Shown here piece after piece: positions 26,724 through 34,583 of a stretch of DNA of 59,873 nt. Where the stretch lies: assembly GCA_900319485.1 (NCBI GenBank), contig ONOQ01000005.1:1-59873 (forward strand). Direction: 5' to 3'. Positions within the stretch are counted from its first letter, which is position 1. The number at the start of each line of letters is the position of its first letter. Source of the stretch: an uncultured Bacteroidales bacterium. Lineage in GTDB: Bacteria; Bacteroidota; Bacteroidia; Bacteroidales; UBA932. Below the pieces are notes generated by a model, which saw only the letters and a list, made by a program, of their open reading frames with translations, did not search any database and had not been told where the DNA came from. Made by a program: the position numbers and the translations under genes.

Positions 26724-27596
26724 ATGAAAAGGATATATTTACTGAGCACGGAACATCTGGAAGATGGCCTGTGGTTCCGGGATGAAGAAGATTTCAAAGT
26801 GGCCATGAACTACATTGCTATAGAGGCCGCGCGGCACCCTGAAGTAGTGGTGCTTACCTTTATCCTTATGTCCAATCACGTGCATTTTGTGCTGAAAGGC
26901 ACAATGAAGGATGCCAAAGATTTTGTAGATAACTTCAAAAGACGCTACTCAATCTACTATCAGAAAAAGTATGGCATCCGGAAGTTCCTGAGGCACAACG
27001 GGCTGGACATCAAACTCATTCCCTATGAGGATGAAGCGGTGGAAAAAGCCATCGCGTATGTACTGATGAACTGTGTGGGGGCTGGAATCTGCGTCCATGC
27101 CGGTCAGTATCAGTGGGGAACGGGCGCCACGTTCTTCGGCCAGCCGGAAAAGGGGGGACGTTTTTTAAAGAGTTTATCGGCCCGTGAAATAAAAAAACTT
27201 CTCCATACGGACGAAGAAACTCTTCCGGGAGAATGGATTATCGGCCAGGATGGTTACATCCTTCCACAGAATTATGTGGACTGCAAGGGCGTGGAAACCC
27301 TTTTCAGAACGCCCCAGAGGCTGAACTACTTCCTAAACAGTTCTTCAAAAGCCCGCAAACGGCTGGAGTACGCAGACTCCAACTTGCCTGCTTTCCGGGA
27401 CCAGACAATCCTCGCAACGCTGCCAGACCTCTTGAGGAGCCTGTTCCACAAAGATACATTTACGCAACTCCTTCCTGAAGAGCAGGTGGAATGCGCCCGC
27501 CAAATCCGTTTCCGTTTCAGTGCTGACGCCACCCAAATAGCCCGCGTGTGTGGCATCACATACGCTAAGGCCGCACAGCTGCTGGATAGCATATAG
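26724..27596 (+). CDS. REP-associated tyrosine transposase (RAYT, Y1/IS200-like)
   Basis: 290 residues from ATG 26724; a GTG at 26709 would add five codons but lies in a partial copy of the repeat unit. The HUH motif is SNHVHFVL (about residues 53-60) and the candidate catalytic Tyr lies in FKRRYSIYYQKKYG. The C-terminal helical part is longer than in IS200 transposases. RAYTs are domesticated single-strand transposases that recognise REP hairpins. Here hairpin arrays lie on both sides: 4 units to the left, 6 units to the right in opposite orientation. It has its own promoter (26662). Confidence 0.9.
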   Translation: MKRIYLLSTEHLEDGLWFRDEEDFKVAMNYIAIEAARHPEVVVLTFILMSNHVHFVLKGTMKDAKDFVDNFKRRYSIYYQKKYGIRKFLRHNGLDIKLIPYEDEAVEKAIAYVLMNCVGAGICVHAGQYQWGTGATFFGQPEKGGRFLKSLSAREIKKLLHTDEETLPGEWIIGQDGYILPQNYVDCKGVETLFRTPQRLNYFLNSSSKARKRLEYADSNLPAFRDQTILATLPDLLRSLFHKDTFTQLLPEEQVECARQIRFRFSADATQIARVCGITYAKAAQLLDSI

Positions 27597-27601
27597 ACTG
27601 A

Positions 27602-27904
27602 GTGCGGGAGATGTGACGGAAAAAGTCACACCACCAGCGGAAAAGGGCCGAAAGTGCGGGAGATGTGATGGTAAATGTCACACCACCTGCAGAAAAGGGC
27701 CGATAATGCGGGAGATGTGCCAGAAAAAGTCACATCACCCGCAGAAAAGGGCCGAAGGTGCGGGAGATGTGCCAGAAAAAGTCACATCACCAGCAGAAAG
27801 GGGCCAAAAGTGCGGGAAATGTGACGGAAAATGTCACACCACCAGCGGAAAAGGGCCGAAAGTGCGGGAGATGTGACGAAAAAATGTCACACCACCTGCA
27901 CCAG
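27602..27904 (+). repeat. Right 52-bp tandem array (6 units) beside the RAYT gene
   Basis: Units start at 27602, 27654, 27706, 27758, 27810 and 27862, a perfect 52-base period. Each reads GTGCGGGAGATGTGAC, a short A-rich loop, GTCACACCACC, then an AGAAAAGGGCCGAA spacer. The arms pair as an imperfect REP-like hairpin. Confidence 0.92.
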
Positions 27905-27969
27905 GAGGACGTTATGAAGTGCAGAGAAAATGTTGTAAATTTGGACTGTGAATCAGGTGTGGGTCCAAT

Positions 27970-28055
27970 GAACTGAGAACTGAGAACTGAGAACTGAGAA
28001 CTGAGAAGTGAGAAGTGAGAACTGAGAAGTGAGAAGTGAGAAGTGGGAAGTGGGA
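27970..28055 (+). repeat. 7-bp microsatellite
   Basis: About eleven head-to-tail copies of ACTGAGA/AGTGAGA, drifting to AGTGGGA, end 32 bases before the ATG at 28087. Such a tract could vary in length by slippage. It separates the REP array from the glycosylase/HAD gene. Confidence 0.85.
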
Positions 28056-28086
28056 CATGAGGACCTGATGAACTGAGAAATGAACC

Positions 28087-29622
28087 GTGAATACAGAGAA
28101 ACATCCATTTGAGCCGTTTTTGCCGGAAGGGGCGCGGATACTGTTCCTGGGGAGTTTTCCGCCCCAGCCGCACAGGTGGTGCATGCCGTTTTACTACCCC
28201 AACTGGATCAATGATTTCTGGCGCATCATGGGCCTTATCCACTTTGGGGACAAGGACCACTTCACTGTCCCCGGTGAAAAGCGGTTCAATGAGGCCGATA
28301 TCCGCGCCTTCTGCACAGACCACCGCCTTGCATTCTTTGACACTGCCACTGAGGTCCACCGCCTGAAGGATAATGCCTCCGACGCCTTCCTGGAGGTTGT
28401 CACCCCCACGGACATCCCTGCACTCCTGAAGCGAATTCCCAACTGCCGTACCCTTGTCACCACAGGCCAGAAAGCCACGGAAGTTGTGGCTGAGGCCTTT
28501 GGATGCCCCCTTCCCCCTGTTGGCAGCTGGGTAACTCTACGGCTGGATCAGGCATCTGCCGGACAGGCGGCTGAAGGAAAGTCAACCCTCACAAGCCCTT
28601 CGCGCGCAGATGCCATCGAGGTGAAGTTCTGGCGGATGCCGTCCACTTCACGGGCGTATCCAATGCCGCTGGAGAAGAAAGCGGAGGCATACCGGAAGTT
28701 GTTCCCTCAGCATAAGAAACTGATACTCTGGGACCTGGACGGAACGCTCATAGACACCCTGGAGGACCTTGCCGCCGCGGTGAATCACGCCCTTGAACTA
28801 CGCGGTCTCCCCCTCCACAGCGTGGCCCAATACCGCAAGATGGTGGGCCACGGCGTCCGGAACCTTGTGAAGCAGGCCCTGGAGGCATCGCTGAAGGAGA
28901 CCCCCGATCAGGTCGGGGGTGACGAAGGAGGCACCGTGGGTGACGGGAGCGTCATGCCCGGCCCCGACCGGGCATCTGCCGGCCAGGCGGCTGACAGGCA
29001 GCAGCTGCGCGCGTCAGGCTCGCGATGGCTGAAGGAAATTGGTTTTTCGGGCACCGCCCCGAAAAATAATTTCATTCAGCCGCTGGGAGAGCAGGTGCTG
29101 CCGGAAGAGGGGCAGCAGCTGCGCGCGTCAGGATTGCGATGGCAGGAGGAGCAGGTGCTGCCAGATGCGTACATTGACGCGGCGCTGGGGGATTTCAAGG
29201 AGTATTACTCCGCTCACATCGATGTGCATACAAGGCCGTACCCGGGGATGCAGGAAATGCTCAGTGAGTTGCAGACAAGGGGCGTGAAGATGGCTGTGGC
29301 ATCCAACAAGTTTCAGGAGGGAACGGAGCATCTTATCCGGGAGTTTTTCCCTGACATTCAGTTTGTCTCAATCCTCGGGAACAGGCCGGGGTACCCGCTG
29401 AAGCCGGATCCGGAGATAGTGCGGGAGGTGCTGGCCAAGGCCGCCGTTGAGAAGGAAGATGCCATAATGGTTGGGGACTCCCCCACCGATATGCGCACGG
29501 CGGCAAATGGCGGGATTGATGCCGTGGCAGTGAGTTGGGGGTACAGGACGGAAGAGGAACTCTCCGGACACCGGATTGCACATTCCATTGAAGAACTGCG
29601 AAGAATACTATGTTTTACGTAA
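28087..29622 (+). CDS. Uracil-DNA-glycosylase-family/HAD-phosphatase fusion with palindromic insertions
   Basis: 511 residues. Residues 1 to about 205 look like a UDG-superfamily DNA glycosylase (ILFLGSFPPQPHRW near the N-terminus; FWRMPSTSRAYPM near its end). From about residue 215 a HAD hydrolase begins (LILWDLDGTLIDTLEDL, nucleophile DxD) and runs to VGDSPTDMRTAANGG and the C-terminus, phosphoglycolate-phosphatase-like. In Bacteroides-type genomes I would expect two genes. The reading frame also contains about 25 extra residues near 153-178 and about 86 near 271-357, both rich in repeat and palindromic DNA. Whether the fusion protein folds is uncertain. The 3' end overlaps the next gene by 13 bases. 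Confidence 0.75.
   Translation: MNTEKHPFEPFLPEGARILFLGSFPPQPHRWCMPFYYPNWINDFWRIMGLIHFGDKDHFTVPGEKRFNEADIRAFCTDHRLAFFDTATEVHRLKDNASDAFLEVVTPTDIPALLKRIPNCRTLVTTGQKATEVVAEAFGCPLPPVGSWVTLRLDQASAGQAAEGKSTLTSPSRADAIEVKFWRMPSTSRAYPMPLEKKAEAYRKLFPQHKKLILWDLDGTLIDTLEDLAAAVNHALELRGLPLHSVAQYRKMVGHGVRNLVKQALEASLKETPDQVGGDEGGTVGDGSVMPGPDRASAGQAADRQQLRASGSRWLKEIGFSGTAPKNNFIQPLGEQVLPEEGQQLRASGLRWQEEQVLPDAYIDAALGDFKEYYSAHIDVHTRPYPGMQEMLSELQTRGVKMAVASNKFQEGTEHLIREFFPDIQFVSILGNRPGYPLKPDPEIVREVLAKAAVEKEDAIMVGDSPTDMRTAANGGIDAVAVSWGYRTEEELSGHRIAHSIEELRRILCFT
28897..28945 (+). repeat. 49-bp palindromic coding insertion (copy in glycosylase/HAD gene)
   Basis: Starts GAGACCCCCGATC, then AGGTCGGGGGTGACG, ends GTGGGTGACG. 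Same element as 24794-24842 but read in a different frame (ETPDQVGGDEGGTVGD). Confidence 0.8.
29027..29081 (+). repeat. 55-bp palindrome inside the HAD coding region
   Basis: Arms GGCTGAA-GAAATT-TTTTTCGGG and CCCGAAAAA-AATTTC-TTCAGCC surround a 6-base loop. It is flanked by two copies of a GGCAGCAGCTGCGCGCGTCA block (28997 and 29113 regions). The frame stays open through it. Confidence 0.8.
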
Positions 29623-30140
29623 GCGACCCCATATCAACGCCCCCGGAGGCCTTTGCAACAAGGCTCCAACAGACTGTCTATGAGACGTTTGCAGCCAAAG
29701 GCATCCCCTTCACGCGTGTAGACACTGACCCCGGAATCACAATGGAGGACTGCCAGCACATTGACGCCAAAATCGGCATCCATATTGTGAAAACCATATT
29801 CCTTTGCAACAGGCAGGAGACTCAGTTCTACCTCTATGTGACAAGCGACGACAAACCCTTCGTAACCAGGGACTTCTGCGCCGCTATGGGAGGGATTCCG
29901 CGTGTGTCTTTTGCATCGGCCGATAAACTTTGGGAACTCACCGGCGTGGAGGTTGGCGCAACCACCATCCTCAGCGCCGTGCTGCCGGAAGCCGCTAACG
30001 TTCATCTTGTTATGGACGCCGGAATCTCCAAGGCCGATTACTTTGCCTGCACGGACGGCACCCCCACCTGCTTTGTGAAAATCGGCACGCGTGACCTTCT
30101 TGATAAATATCTGGAAGGCAGGGAGTTAACTCTAATCTAA
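29610..30140 (+). CDS. YbaK/ProX-type aminoacyl-tRNA deacylase
   Basis: 176 residues. Similar to free-standing editing domains that hydrolyse mischarged tRNA (for example Ala- or Cys-tRNAPro). The pattern IHIVKTIFLCNRQETQFYLYV (invariant Lys), LGF-like region replaced by VSFASADKLWELTGVEVGATT and the late VMDAGISKADYFACTDGTPT segment fit the YbaK/prolyl-tRNA-deacylase (ProX) group. Cytosolic. It overlaps the upstream gene by 13 bases and converges with the DUF3667 gene with a 4-base overlap. Confidence 0.85.
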   Translation: MFYVSDPISTPPEAFATRLQQTVYETFAAKGIPFTRVDTDPGITMEDCQHIDAKIGIHIVKTIFLCNRQETQFYLYVTSDDKPFVTRDFCAAMGGIPRVSFASADKLWELTGVEVGATTILSAVLPEAANVHLVMDAGISKADYFACTDGTPTCFVKIGTRDLLDKYLEGRELTLI

Positions 30141-31024
30141 ACGCCTTTCTGCCAGGCCATAAGGACCACCACGCCGCTCACAATCAAAATGACCAGGCTC
30201 AGGAAAATGCCGTACATAATCCCCGTCTTGAGCCCCAGTCCCAGGCCTTTTTTCCACCCCACCCCAAGCCACTGGCAGTAATCCACCGTGAGTAGCGCCA
30301 ACATCAGGAGCACGTTCACGGACCCGCTCTCGCCAAAAGTGAAAAGCAGGGCAAAAAGCATAAAGAAACTGAACTGACAGAGGACATATGCCGATGCCGC
30401 CGCCGTGGCGGACATCCCCAACCTGAAGCGCCTGAGCCCAACGGACATAGCCAGCCAGAGCAGGATGAACTGCCCTATGAAAAGCGGGATTCCCTGGCTT
30501 CTCAAAGTGCCCTCCAGCGCCGCCAGGGCCGATTCCCCCCTGTTTGTCACAGCCTCAGGATGCTTGTCCAGATTAAGATCTGTGTAGCCCTTGTTCATAA
30601 GGGTGGCAATATTGTAGAGCAGATGCTGACCACGGGTATCGGCCAAACTATCATACTCCTCCTTGAACTCCTGGGCTTCATTCATCTTGTCCAGGAAAGA
30701 GTCCTCCTTATGCTGCACCGGGGCCAGTACGGCCGATACAAGCGCAAAGAAAGCGTAGAATATGATGAGCGCAGTGAGCGGTGCCAGATAACGCTCGTGG
30801 TCACCGCGGATGTAATCCCGGATCATATACCCGGGCCGGAAAAGAAGGTGCGTGAAGGTGCGCTTGGCGTCGTCGTTAAGGAACGGGATGCTGTCAAAAG
30901 CGCCCTTGTAGAAGTCTCCCTTACGTTTACCGGCAGCCTCCGCGCGCTTTTTCCATGGCAGGTAACCCAGTTCCTGCCATATCCGGAATGCCCTCCAGCG
31001 GGTTTTCAGCGAGTGTTTTGTCAT
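30137..31024 (-). CDS. DUF3667 membrane protein
   Basis: 295 residues from ATG 31024 (MTKHSLKTRWRAFRIWQELG). An amphipathic N-terminus with RTFTHLLFRPGYMIRDYIRGDHERYLAPLTALI, the DUF3667 signature, then four to five membrane helices in the second half. Function unknown; found widely in Bacteroidetes. Divergent from the GNAT gene (31094), with about 70 bases between the starts. Confidence 0.8.
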   Translation of the reverse strand: MTKHSLKTRWRAFRIWQELGYLPWKKRAEAAGKRKGDFYKGAFDSIPFLNDDAKRTFTHLLFRPGYMIRDYIRGDHERYLAPLTALIIFYAFFALVSAVLAPVQHKEDSFLDKMNEAQEFKEEYDSLADTRGQHLLYNIATLMNKGYTDLNLDKHPEAVTNRGESALAALEGTLRSQGIPLFIGQFILLWLAMSVGLRRFRLGMSATAAASAYVLCQFSFFMLFALLFTFGESGSVNVLLMLALLTVDYCQWLGVGWKKGLGLGLKTGIMYGIFLSLVILIVSGVVVLMAWQKGV

Positions 31025-31093
31025 ATTCTCTGTCTTTATCCGGCACATCTCCGGCGGTTACAAAGATAAGAAAATAAACGCTATCTTTGCACT

Positions 31094-31516
31094 ATGGAAA
31101 TCATTGAACTCAATACGCTCAAGGAGCAGGATATCCAGGACCTCCTGGGTCTTATGGAGGTGCTGGACGGCAGCATAACAGTTACGCCGGACATTCTGAA
31201 AGCGGCGGCGGAAGCGCCTGAGACTCACCTTTTTGTGGCGGTGGAAGGCGGAAGGATTATCGGCACTGCAAGCCTATGCATCACCCGTCACCCGCTTGGC
31301 CTCAAAGGCGGCATCGAAGATGTGGTGGTGAGCCCGGAGGCGCGGGGAAGGCATATCGGCCGGAAACTTATGGAGCATATCATTGAATACGCCCGCGGCC
31401 TTGCGCCCATCGAACTGCACCTGACGTCCCGTCCGTCAAGGGAAAAGGCAAATCTGCTGTACCAGGCGCTTGGATTCCGGCAGCACGTCACCAATGTCTA
31501 TAAACTAAGCCTATGA
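31094..31516 (+). CDS. GNAT family N-acetyltransferase
   Basis: 140 residues. Acetyl-CoA-dependent acyltransferase fold; VVSPEARGRHIGRKLMEHI is the pyrophosphate-binding motif A (Q/RxxGxG/A variant), followed by LHLTSRPSREKANLLYQALGF (motif B). Substrate unknown. A -7 box TATCTTTG ends a few bases before the ATG, so the leader is very short. Stop overlaps the NUDIX start by four bases (ATGA). Confidence 0.87.
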   Translation: MEIIELNTLKEQDIQDLLGLMEVLDGSITVTPDILKAAAEAPETHLFVAVEGGRIIGTASLCITRHPLGLKGGIEDVVVSPEARGRHIGRKLMEHIIEYARGLAPIELHLTSRPSREKANLLYQALGFRQHVTNVYKLSL

Positions 31517-32082
31517 AATCCACCATCACAGAGGAGAAAAAGTGGACCATCCTGTCCTCTGAATACCTTATAAGGCGGCCCTGGCTCACGGCCAGGCGTG
31601 ACGTGGCCCAGCTTCCGGACGGGCGCATCAACAATGAGTACTACGTGCTGGAATACCCTGACTGGGTGAACATTATTGCCATCACTGAGGACGGGGATTT
31701 TGTGATGGAAAGGCAGTACAGGCACGGCCTTGGAAACACCTGCTATGAACTACCCTGCGGGGTCATTGAGGAAGGTGAAACGCCCCTGCAGGCCGCCCAG
31801 AGGGAACTTTTGGAAGAAACAGGGTACGCCGGCGGCACCTGGAAGGAGTGGATGACACTCTCCCCCAACCCCGCCACCTCAAACAACCTTGCCCACAGTT
31901 TCCTTGCAGTTGGAGTAAAAAAGGTTTCCGGCCAGCATCTTGACGCCACAGAAGACATTGACGTATATCTGAAAAGGCCGGAATTCGTGCGGCAACTTCT
32001 GGAAGAGAACCAGATCCTCCAGGCCCTTATGGCTGCCCCGCTCCTGAAGTACTTCCTTTCACAGGCTCCATATGGACAATAA
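31513..32082 (+). CDS. NUDIX hydrolase (ADP-ribose pyrophosphatase-like)
   Basis: 189 residues. NUDIX box GVIEEGETPLQAAQRELLEETGY is visible, with the REx2Ex2GxE-type metal ligands. The preceding strand region (DGDFVMERQYRHGLGNTCYELPCG) resembles ADP-sugar pyrophosphatases. Translationally coupled to the GNAT gene. The last 56 bases overlap the 3' end of the cation transporter gene on the other strand. Confidence 0.9.
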   Translation: MKSTITEEKKWTILSSEYLIRRPWLTARRDVAQLPDGRINNEYYVLEYPDWVNIIAITEDGDFVMERQYRHGLGNTCYELPCGVIEEGETPLQAAQRELLEETGYAGGTWKEWMTLSPNPATSNNLAHSFLAVGVKKVSGQHLDATEDIDVYLKRPEFVRQLLEENQILQALMAAPLLKYFLSQAPYGQ

Positions 32083-32938
32083 TATGTGACTGCTGCCCAA
32101 AGCGGTCCTTGAAGCGGCGTTCCACCTCCGAGGCCTTCTCATGGGCCTCCGTGAGGGACTGCCGGCCGTCAAGACGGATATGAACTTCCGCCGCAATACG
32201 GTTGCCGATACGCCGCGTCCTTAGGTTATGAGGGTCCTCAACGCCGTCCACAGACCTTATAATCCGTAGCATCTCCTTCTCAGTCTCTTCCGGGAGTGAA
32301 CTGTCCGTAAGTTCCCCAAAAGACGGCCCCAGGAGGTCCCAGGCCACCTTTACCAGCATTGCGCCCACAACAATGGAAGCCAGCGGATCCAGCACAGCCC
32401 AGCGCGGGCCAAGAAGCAGTGCGCCTCCAATGCCGATAGCCGCCCCAATGGAACTGAGGGCATCGGAGCGGTGATGCCAGGCATTGGCCTCCAGGGCCTT
32501 TGAATCCAGTTTCCGGCCCTTGATACGCGTATATTGATACAGGATTTCCTTCACGCCGATGGAGATAAGCGCAGCCCAGAGGGCAATTGCGCCCGGGCTC
32601 TTTAACTCCTCCCCCTGCAGCCACTGCGCCAGTTTGGTTGCCCCGGACACCACAATTCCAACGGCCGCAGCAGCCAGCGCAAGGCCGATAAGCAGCGTTG
32701 CCAGGGTCTCGAACTTCCCGTGGCCGTAGTCGTGGCCCTCGTCCTGCGGCCTGGCGCTCACCCTCACAAACACCAGCACCACAATGTCAGTGACAAAATC
32801 CGACAGCGAGTGCACGGCATCCGACACCATAGCCGCACTGTGCCCCGCCACGCCCGCCACGGCCTTCAGGCCCACCAGCAGAAGGTTCACCACGCTCCCC
32901 GCCAGCGTCACGCGGGCTATCTGTTCTTCACGGTTCAT
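32027..32938 (-). CDS. Cation diffusion facilitator transporter
   Basis: 303 residues from ATG 32938 (MNREEQIARVTLAGS). Six membrane helices; metal-site motifs DAVHSLSDFVTD (helix 2) and HHRSDALSSIGA (helix 5), then a C-terminal cytoplasmic domain with RTRRIGNRIAAEVHIRLD. The family exports Zn2+, Fe2+ or other divalent metals against a proton gradient. Its 3' end overlaps the NUDIX gene by 56 bases, tail to tail. The upstream gene (peroxiredoxin) is 4 bases away on the same strand, suggesting an oxidative-stress/metal operon with sodB. Confidence 0.92.
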   Translation of the reverse strand: MNREEQIARVTLAGSVVNLLLVGLKAVAGVAGHSAAMVSDAVHSLSDFVTDIVVLVFVRVSARPQDEGHDYGHGKFETLATLLIGLALAAAAVGIVVSGATKLAQWLQGEELKSPGAIALWAALISIGVKEILYQYTRIKGRKLDSKALEANAWHHRSDALSSIGAAIGIGGALLLGPRWAVLDPLASIVVGAMLVKVAWDLLGPSFGELTDSSLPEETEKEMLRIIRSVDGVEDPHNLRTRRIGNRIAAEVHIRLDGRQSLTEAHEKASEVERRFKDRFGQQSHIIVHMEPVKGSTSGAGQP

Positions 32939-32942
32939 TTTG

Positions 32943-33398
32943 TTAGCCTTCCAGGACCTGTGCGGCGGCGTTTTTGGTGTCCACTTTCTCAATTATGCGC
33001 TCCAGGATGCCGGACTCGGAGAAGATGAACGTGCGGCGGAGGGTGCCAAGTACGGTTTTGCCGTACATCTTTTTCTCGCCCCAGGCACCGAAGGCCTGGA
33101 GCATTGAGGTGGAGGTATCGGCCAGAAGGCGGAAGGGCAGGCCGTGCTTGGCGCGGAAGCCTGTATGGGACTTTGCGCTGTCCTTGCTCACGCCCACAAC
33201 GTTGTAGCCGGCGGCGGTGAGGGCGGCGTAACTGTCCCTGAACGAGCAGGCCTCGGCGGTGCAGCCGGAGGTGTTGTCCTTGGGGTAGAAATAGATTATG
33301 GTTTTTCGGCCCTTGCCGATAAAATCCTGAGACCTTACCACGTTTCCGTCCTGGTCCAGAACCTCAAAGGAGGGCATCTTGTCACCGATTTTCAGCAT
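32943..33398 (-). CDS. bcp: Thiol peroxidase of the Bcp/PrxQ type
   Basis: 151 residues. Thioredoxin fold peroxiredoxin that reduces hydrogen peroxide and organic peroxides. IIYFYPKDNTSGCTAEACSFRD contains the peroxidatic Cys and the second Cys five residues later, the BCP arrangement. Cytosolic. It lies 5 bases after sodB on the same strand: SOD makes peroxide and this enzyme would remove it, so co-transcription makes sense. Confidence 0.93.
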   Translation of the reverse strand: MLKIGDKMPSFEVLDQDGNVVRSQDFIGKGRKTIIYFYPKDNTSGCTAEACSFRDSYAALTAAGYNVVGVSKDSAKSHTGFRAKHGLPFRLLADTSTSMLQAFGAWGEKKMYGKTVLGTLRRTFIFSESGILERIIEKVDTKNAAAQVLEG

Positions 33399-33403
33399 AA
33401 CCT

Positions 33404-33985
33404 TCAGAGGGTGTAGCGGCGCTCAATCTCTTCCCAGTTCACGATGCTCCAGAGAGCCTTCAGGTGGTCAGGCCTCCGATTCTGATAGTCAAGGTAATAG
33501 GCGTGTTCCCAGACGTCGAAGGTAAGGAGCGGCTTAAGACCCTTGGTGACGGGATTTCCGGCACCAGGCTCCTGGGTTATCACAAGTTCTCCCTTTTCAT
33601 CGGCCGATAACCACACCCATCCGCTTCCGAAAAGCCCCGCGCCCTTGGCCACGAACTCCGCCTGGAAGGCCTCAAAGCTGCCAAACTGCTTCACAATCCG
33701 GGCGGCGAGGGCGCCAACGGGGGCATTATCGGCCTTAGGGGCCCTGAACTGCGTGAAATAAAGGTTGTGATTGAGGATCTGGCCGGCGTTGTTGAAGATG
33801 CCGCCGCTTGCCTTCCGGACAATCTCCTCAAGTTCCAGGCCCTCAAAGGGACTTCCCGGCAGTGCAGCATTGAGATTATTCACATAGCCCTGCAGGTGTT
33901 TCCCATGGTGGAATCCCAGAGTCTGGGCGCTGATCACCGGCTCCAGTGCGTCCGGCGCGTATGGTAAAGAAATGAGTGTAAACAT
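33404..33985 (-). CDS. sodB: Iron/manganese superoxide dismutase
   Basis: 193 residues. Converts superoxide to hydrogen peroxide and oxygen. Metal ligands: first His in LGFHHGKHLQGY, second in QILNHNLYFTQF, Asp and His in FDVWEHAYYLDYQNRRPDH. The length and the FHHGKH motif fit the Fe/cambialistic group of anaerobes. First gene of the sodB-bcp-CDF run. A -7-like TATATTCG lies upstream on the minus strand. Confidence 0.95.
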   Translation of the reverse strand: MFTLISLPYAPDALEPVISAQTLGFHHGKHLQGYVNNLNAALPGSPFEGLELEEIVRKASGGIFNNAGQILNHNLYFTQFRAPKADNAPVGALAARIVKQFGSFEAFQAEFVAKGAGLFGSGWVWLSADEKGELVITQEPGAGNPVTKGLKPLLTFDVWEHAYYLDYQNRRPDHLKALWSIVNWEEIERRYTL

Positions 33986-34089
33986 AATGCGGTTATTTAT
34001 TTACGCGAATATACGCAATTTCTTCATAGAAAAAAAGAGGAGATGGGCCGATGATGTTCGGGCGCCTGCGCTGGAGCCGTGGAGGAGCC

Positions 34090-34193
34090 GTGGAGGGAAC
34101 TAACTGATTATCAGCCGGTTATGCGAAAACGGTTAGGCGAAATCGCCCAACCGTTTTTGCATATCTTACTGTGTATCAGGCATTTAGCCCCAC
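34090..34193. terminator. Long palindromic element, copy B (GTGGAG-arm subtype, 104 bp)
   Basis: Outer GTGGAGGGAAC... and ...TTAGCCCCAC; CTGATTATCAG and CTGTGTATCAG sub-arms; inner stem ACGGTTAGGCG/CGCCCAACCGT bounded by AAAA and TTTT. Located 3' of the HTH gene (ends at 34280) and upstream of sodB. Confidence 0.8.
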
Positions 34194-34279
34194 GCGCAAG
34201 GTCACCTGACTACTGGCCACCACAAACTTCAGGATACTCTCTCTGTAAATAAGTGGTCTCACAGTATGACCGCCGCGGA

Positions 34280-34576
34280 CTACTTATGCTCAAAAATTCT
34301 GATCCCCATTTCATCCTCAATCTTTGACAACATCTCTAACGATAGATTCTCACTGCCCTTAACGATACGGGATACATACTGCTGGCTGCATCCCAGTTTA
34401 TCCGCCACTTGCTGTTGTGTCCACTTCATCTTATCCATCATATCCAACATTTTCATAGCCACGGACTGGGAGCGCCTGAGCCAACTACGGTTGGCTCTGC
34501 GCCATTCAGCATCTTCACGCCACCTTGAAGGCGTAGGAGACTCATATTTTCTTAATCTTTCAACAGCAGTTCCCAT
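34280..34576 (-). CDS. XRE-type helix-turn-helix protein, probable antitoxin
   Basis: 98 residues from ATG 34576 (MGTAVERLRKYESPTPSRWR). HTH_3 domain in the C-terminal half: WTQQQVADKLGCSQQYVSRIVKGSENLSL. It follows the gene at 34584 by 7 bases on the same strand. A protein with this N-terminal tail plus an XRE domain, behind a gene of the 34584 type, is a common Bacteroidales pair that resembles type II toxin-antitoxin modules. Antitoxin role is inferred from context and from the operator palindrome before the pair. Confidence 0.75.
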   Translation of the reverse strand: MGTAVERLRKYESPTPSRWREDAEWRRANRSWLRRSQSVAMKMLDMMDKMKWTQQQVADKLGCSQQYVSRIVKGSENLSLEMLSKIEDEMGIRIFEHK

Positions 34577-34583
34577 ACTATTT

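Noticed and set aside
26194-27904. CRISPR array
   Set aside because: The whole 52-base unit is repeated, with no unique spacers, and no cas genes are present; the neighbour is a RAYT.
27550-27976. Open frames across the right 52-bp array
   Set aside because: They exist because the repeat unit lacks stops in some frames; the residues are periodic with no protein character.
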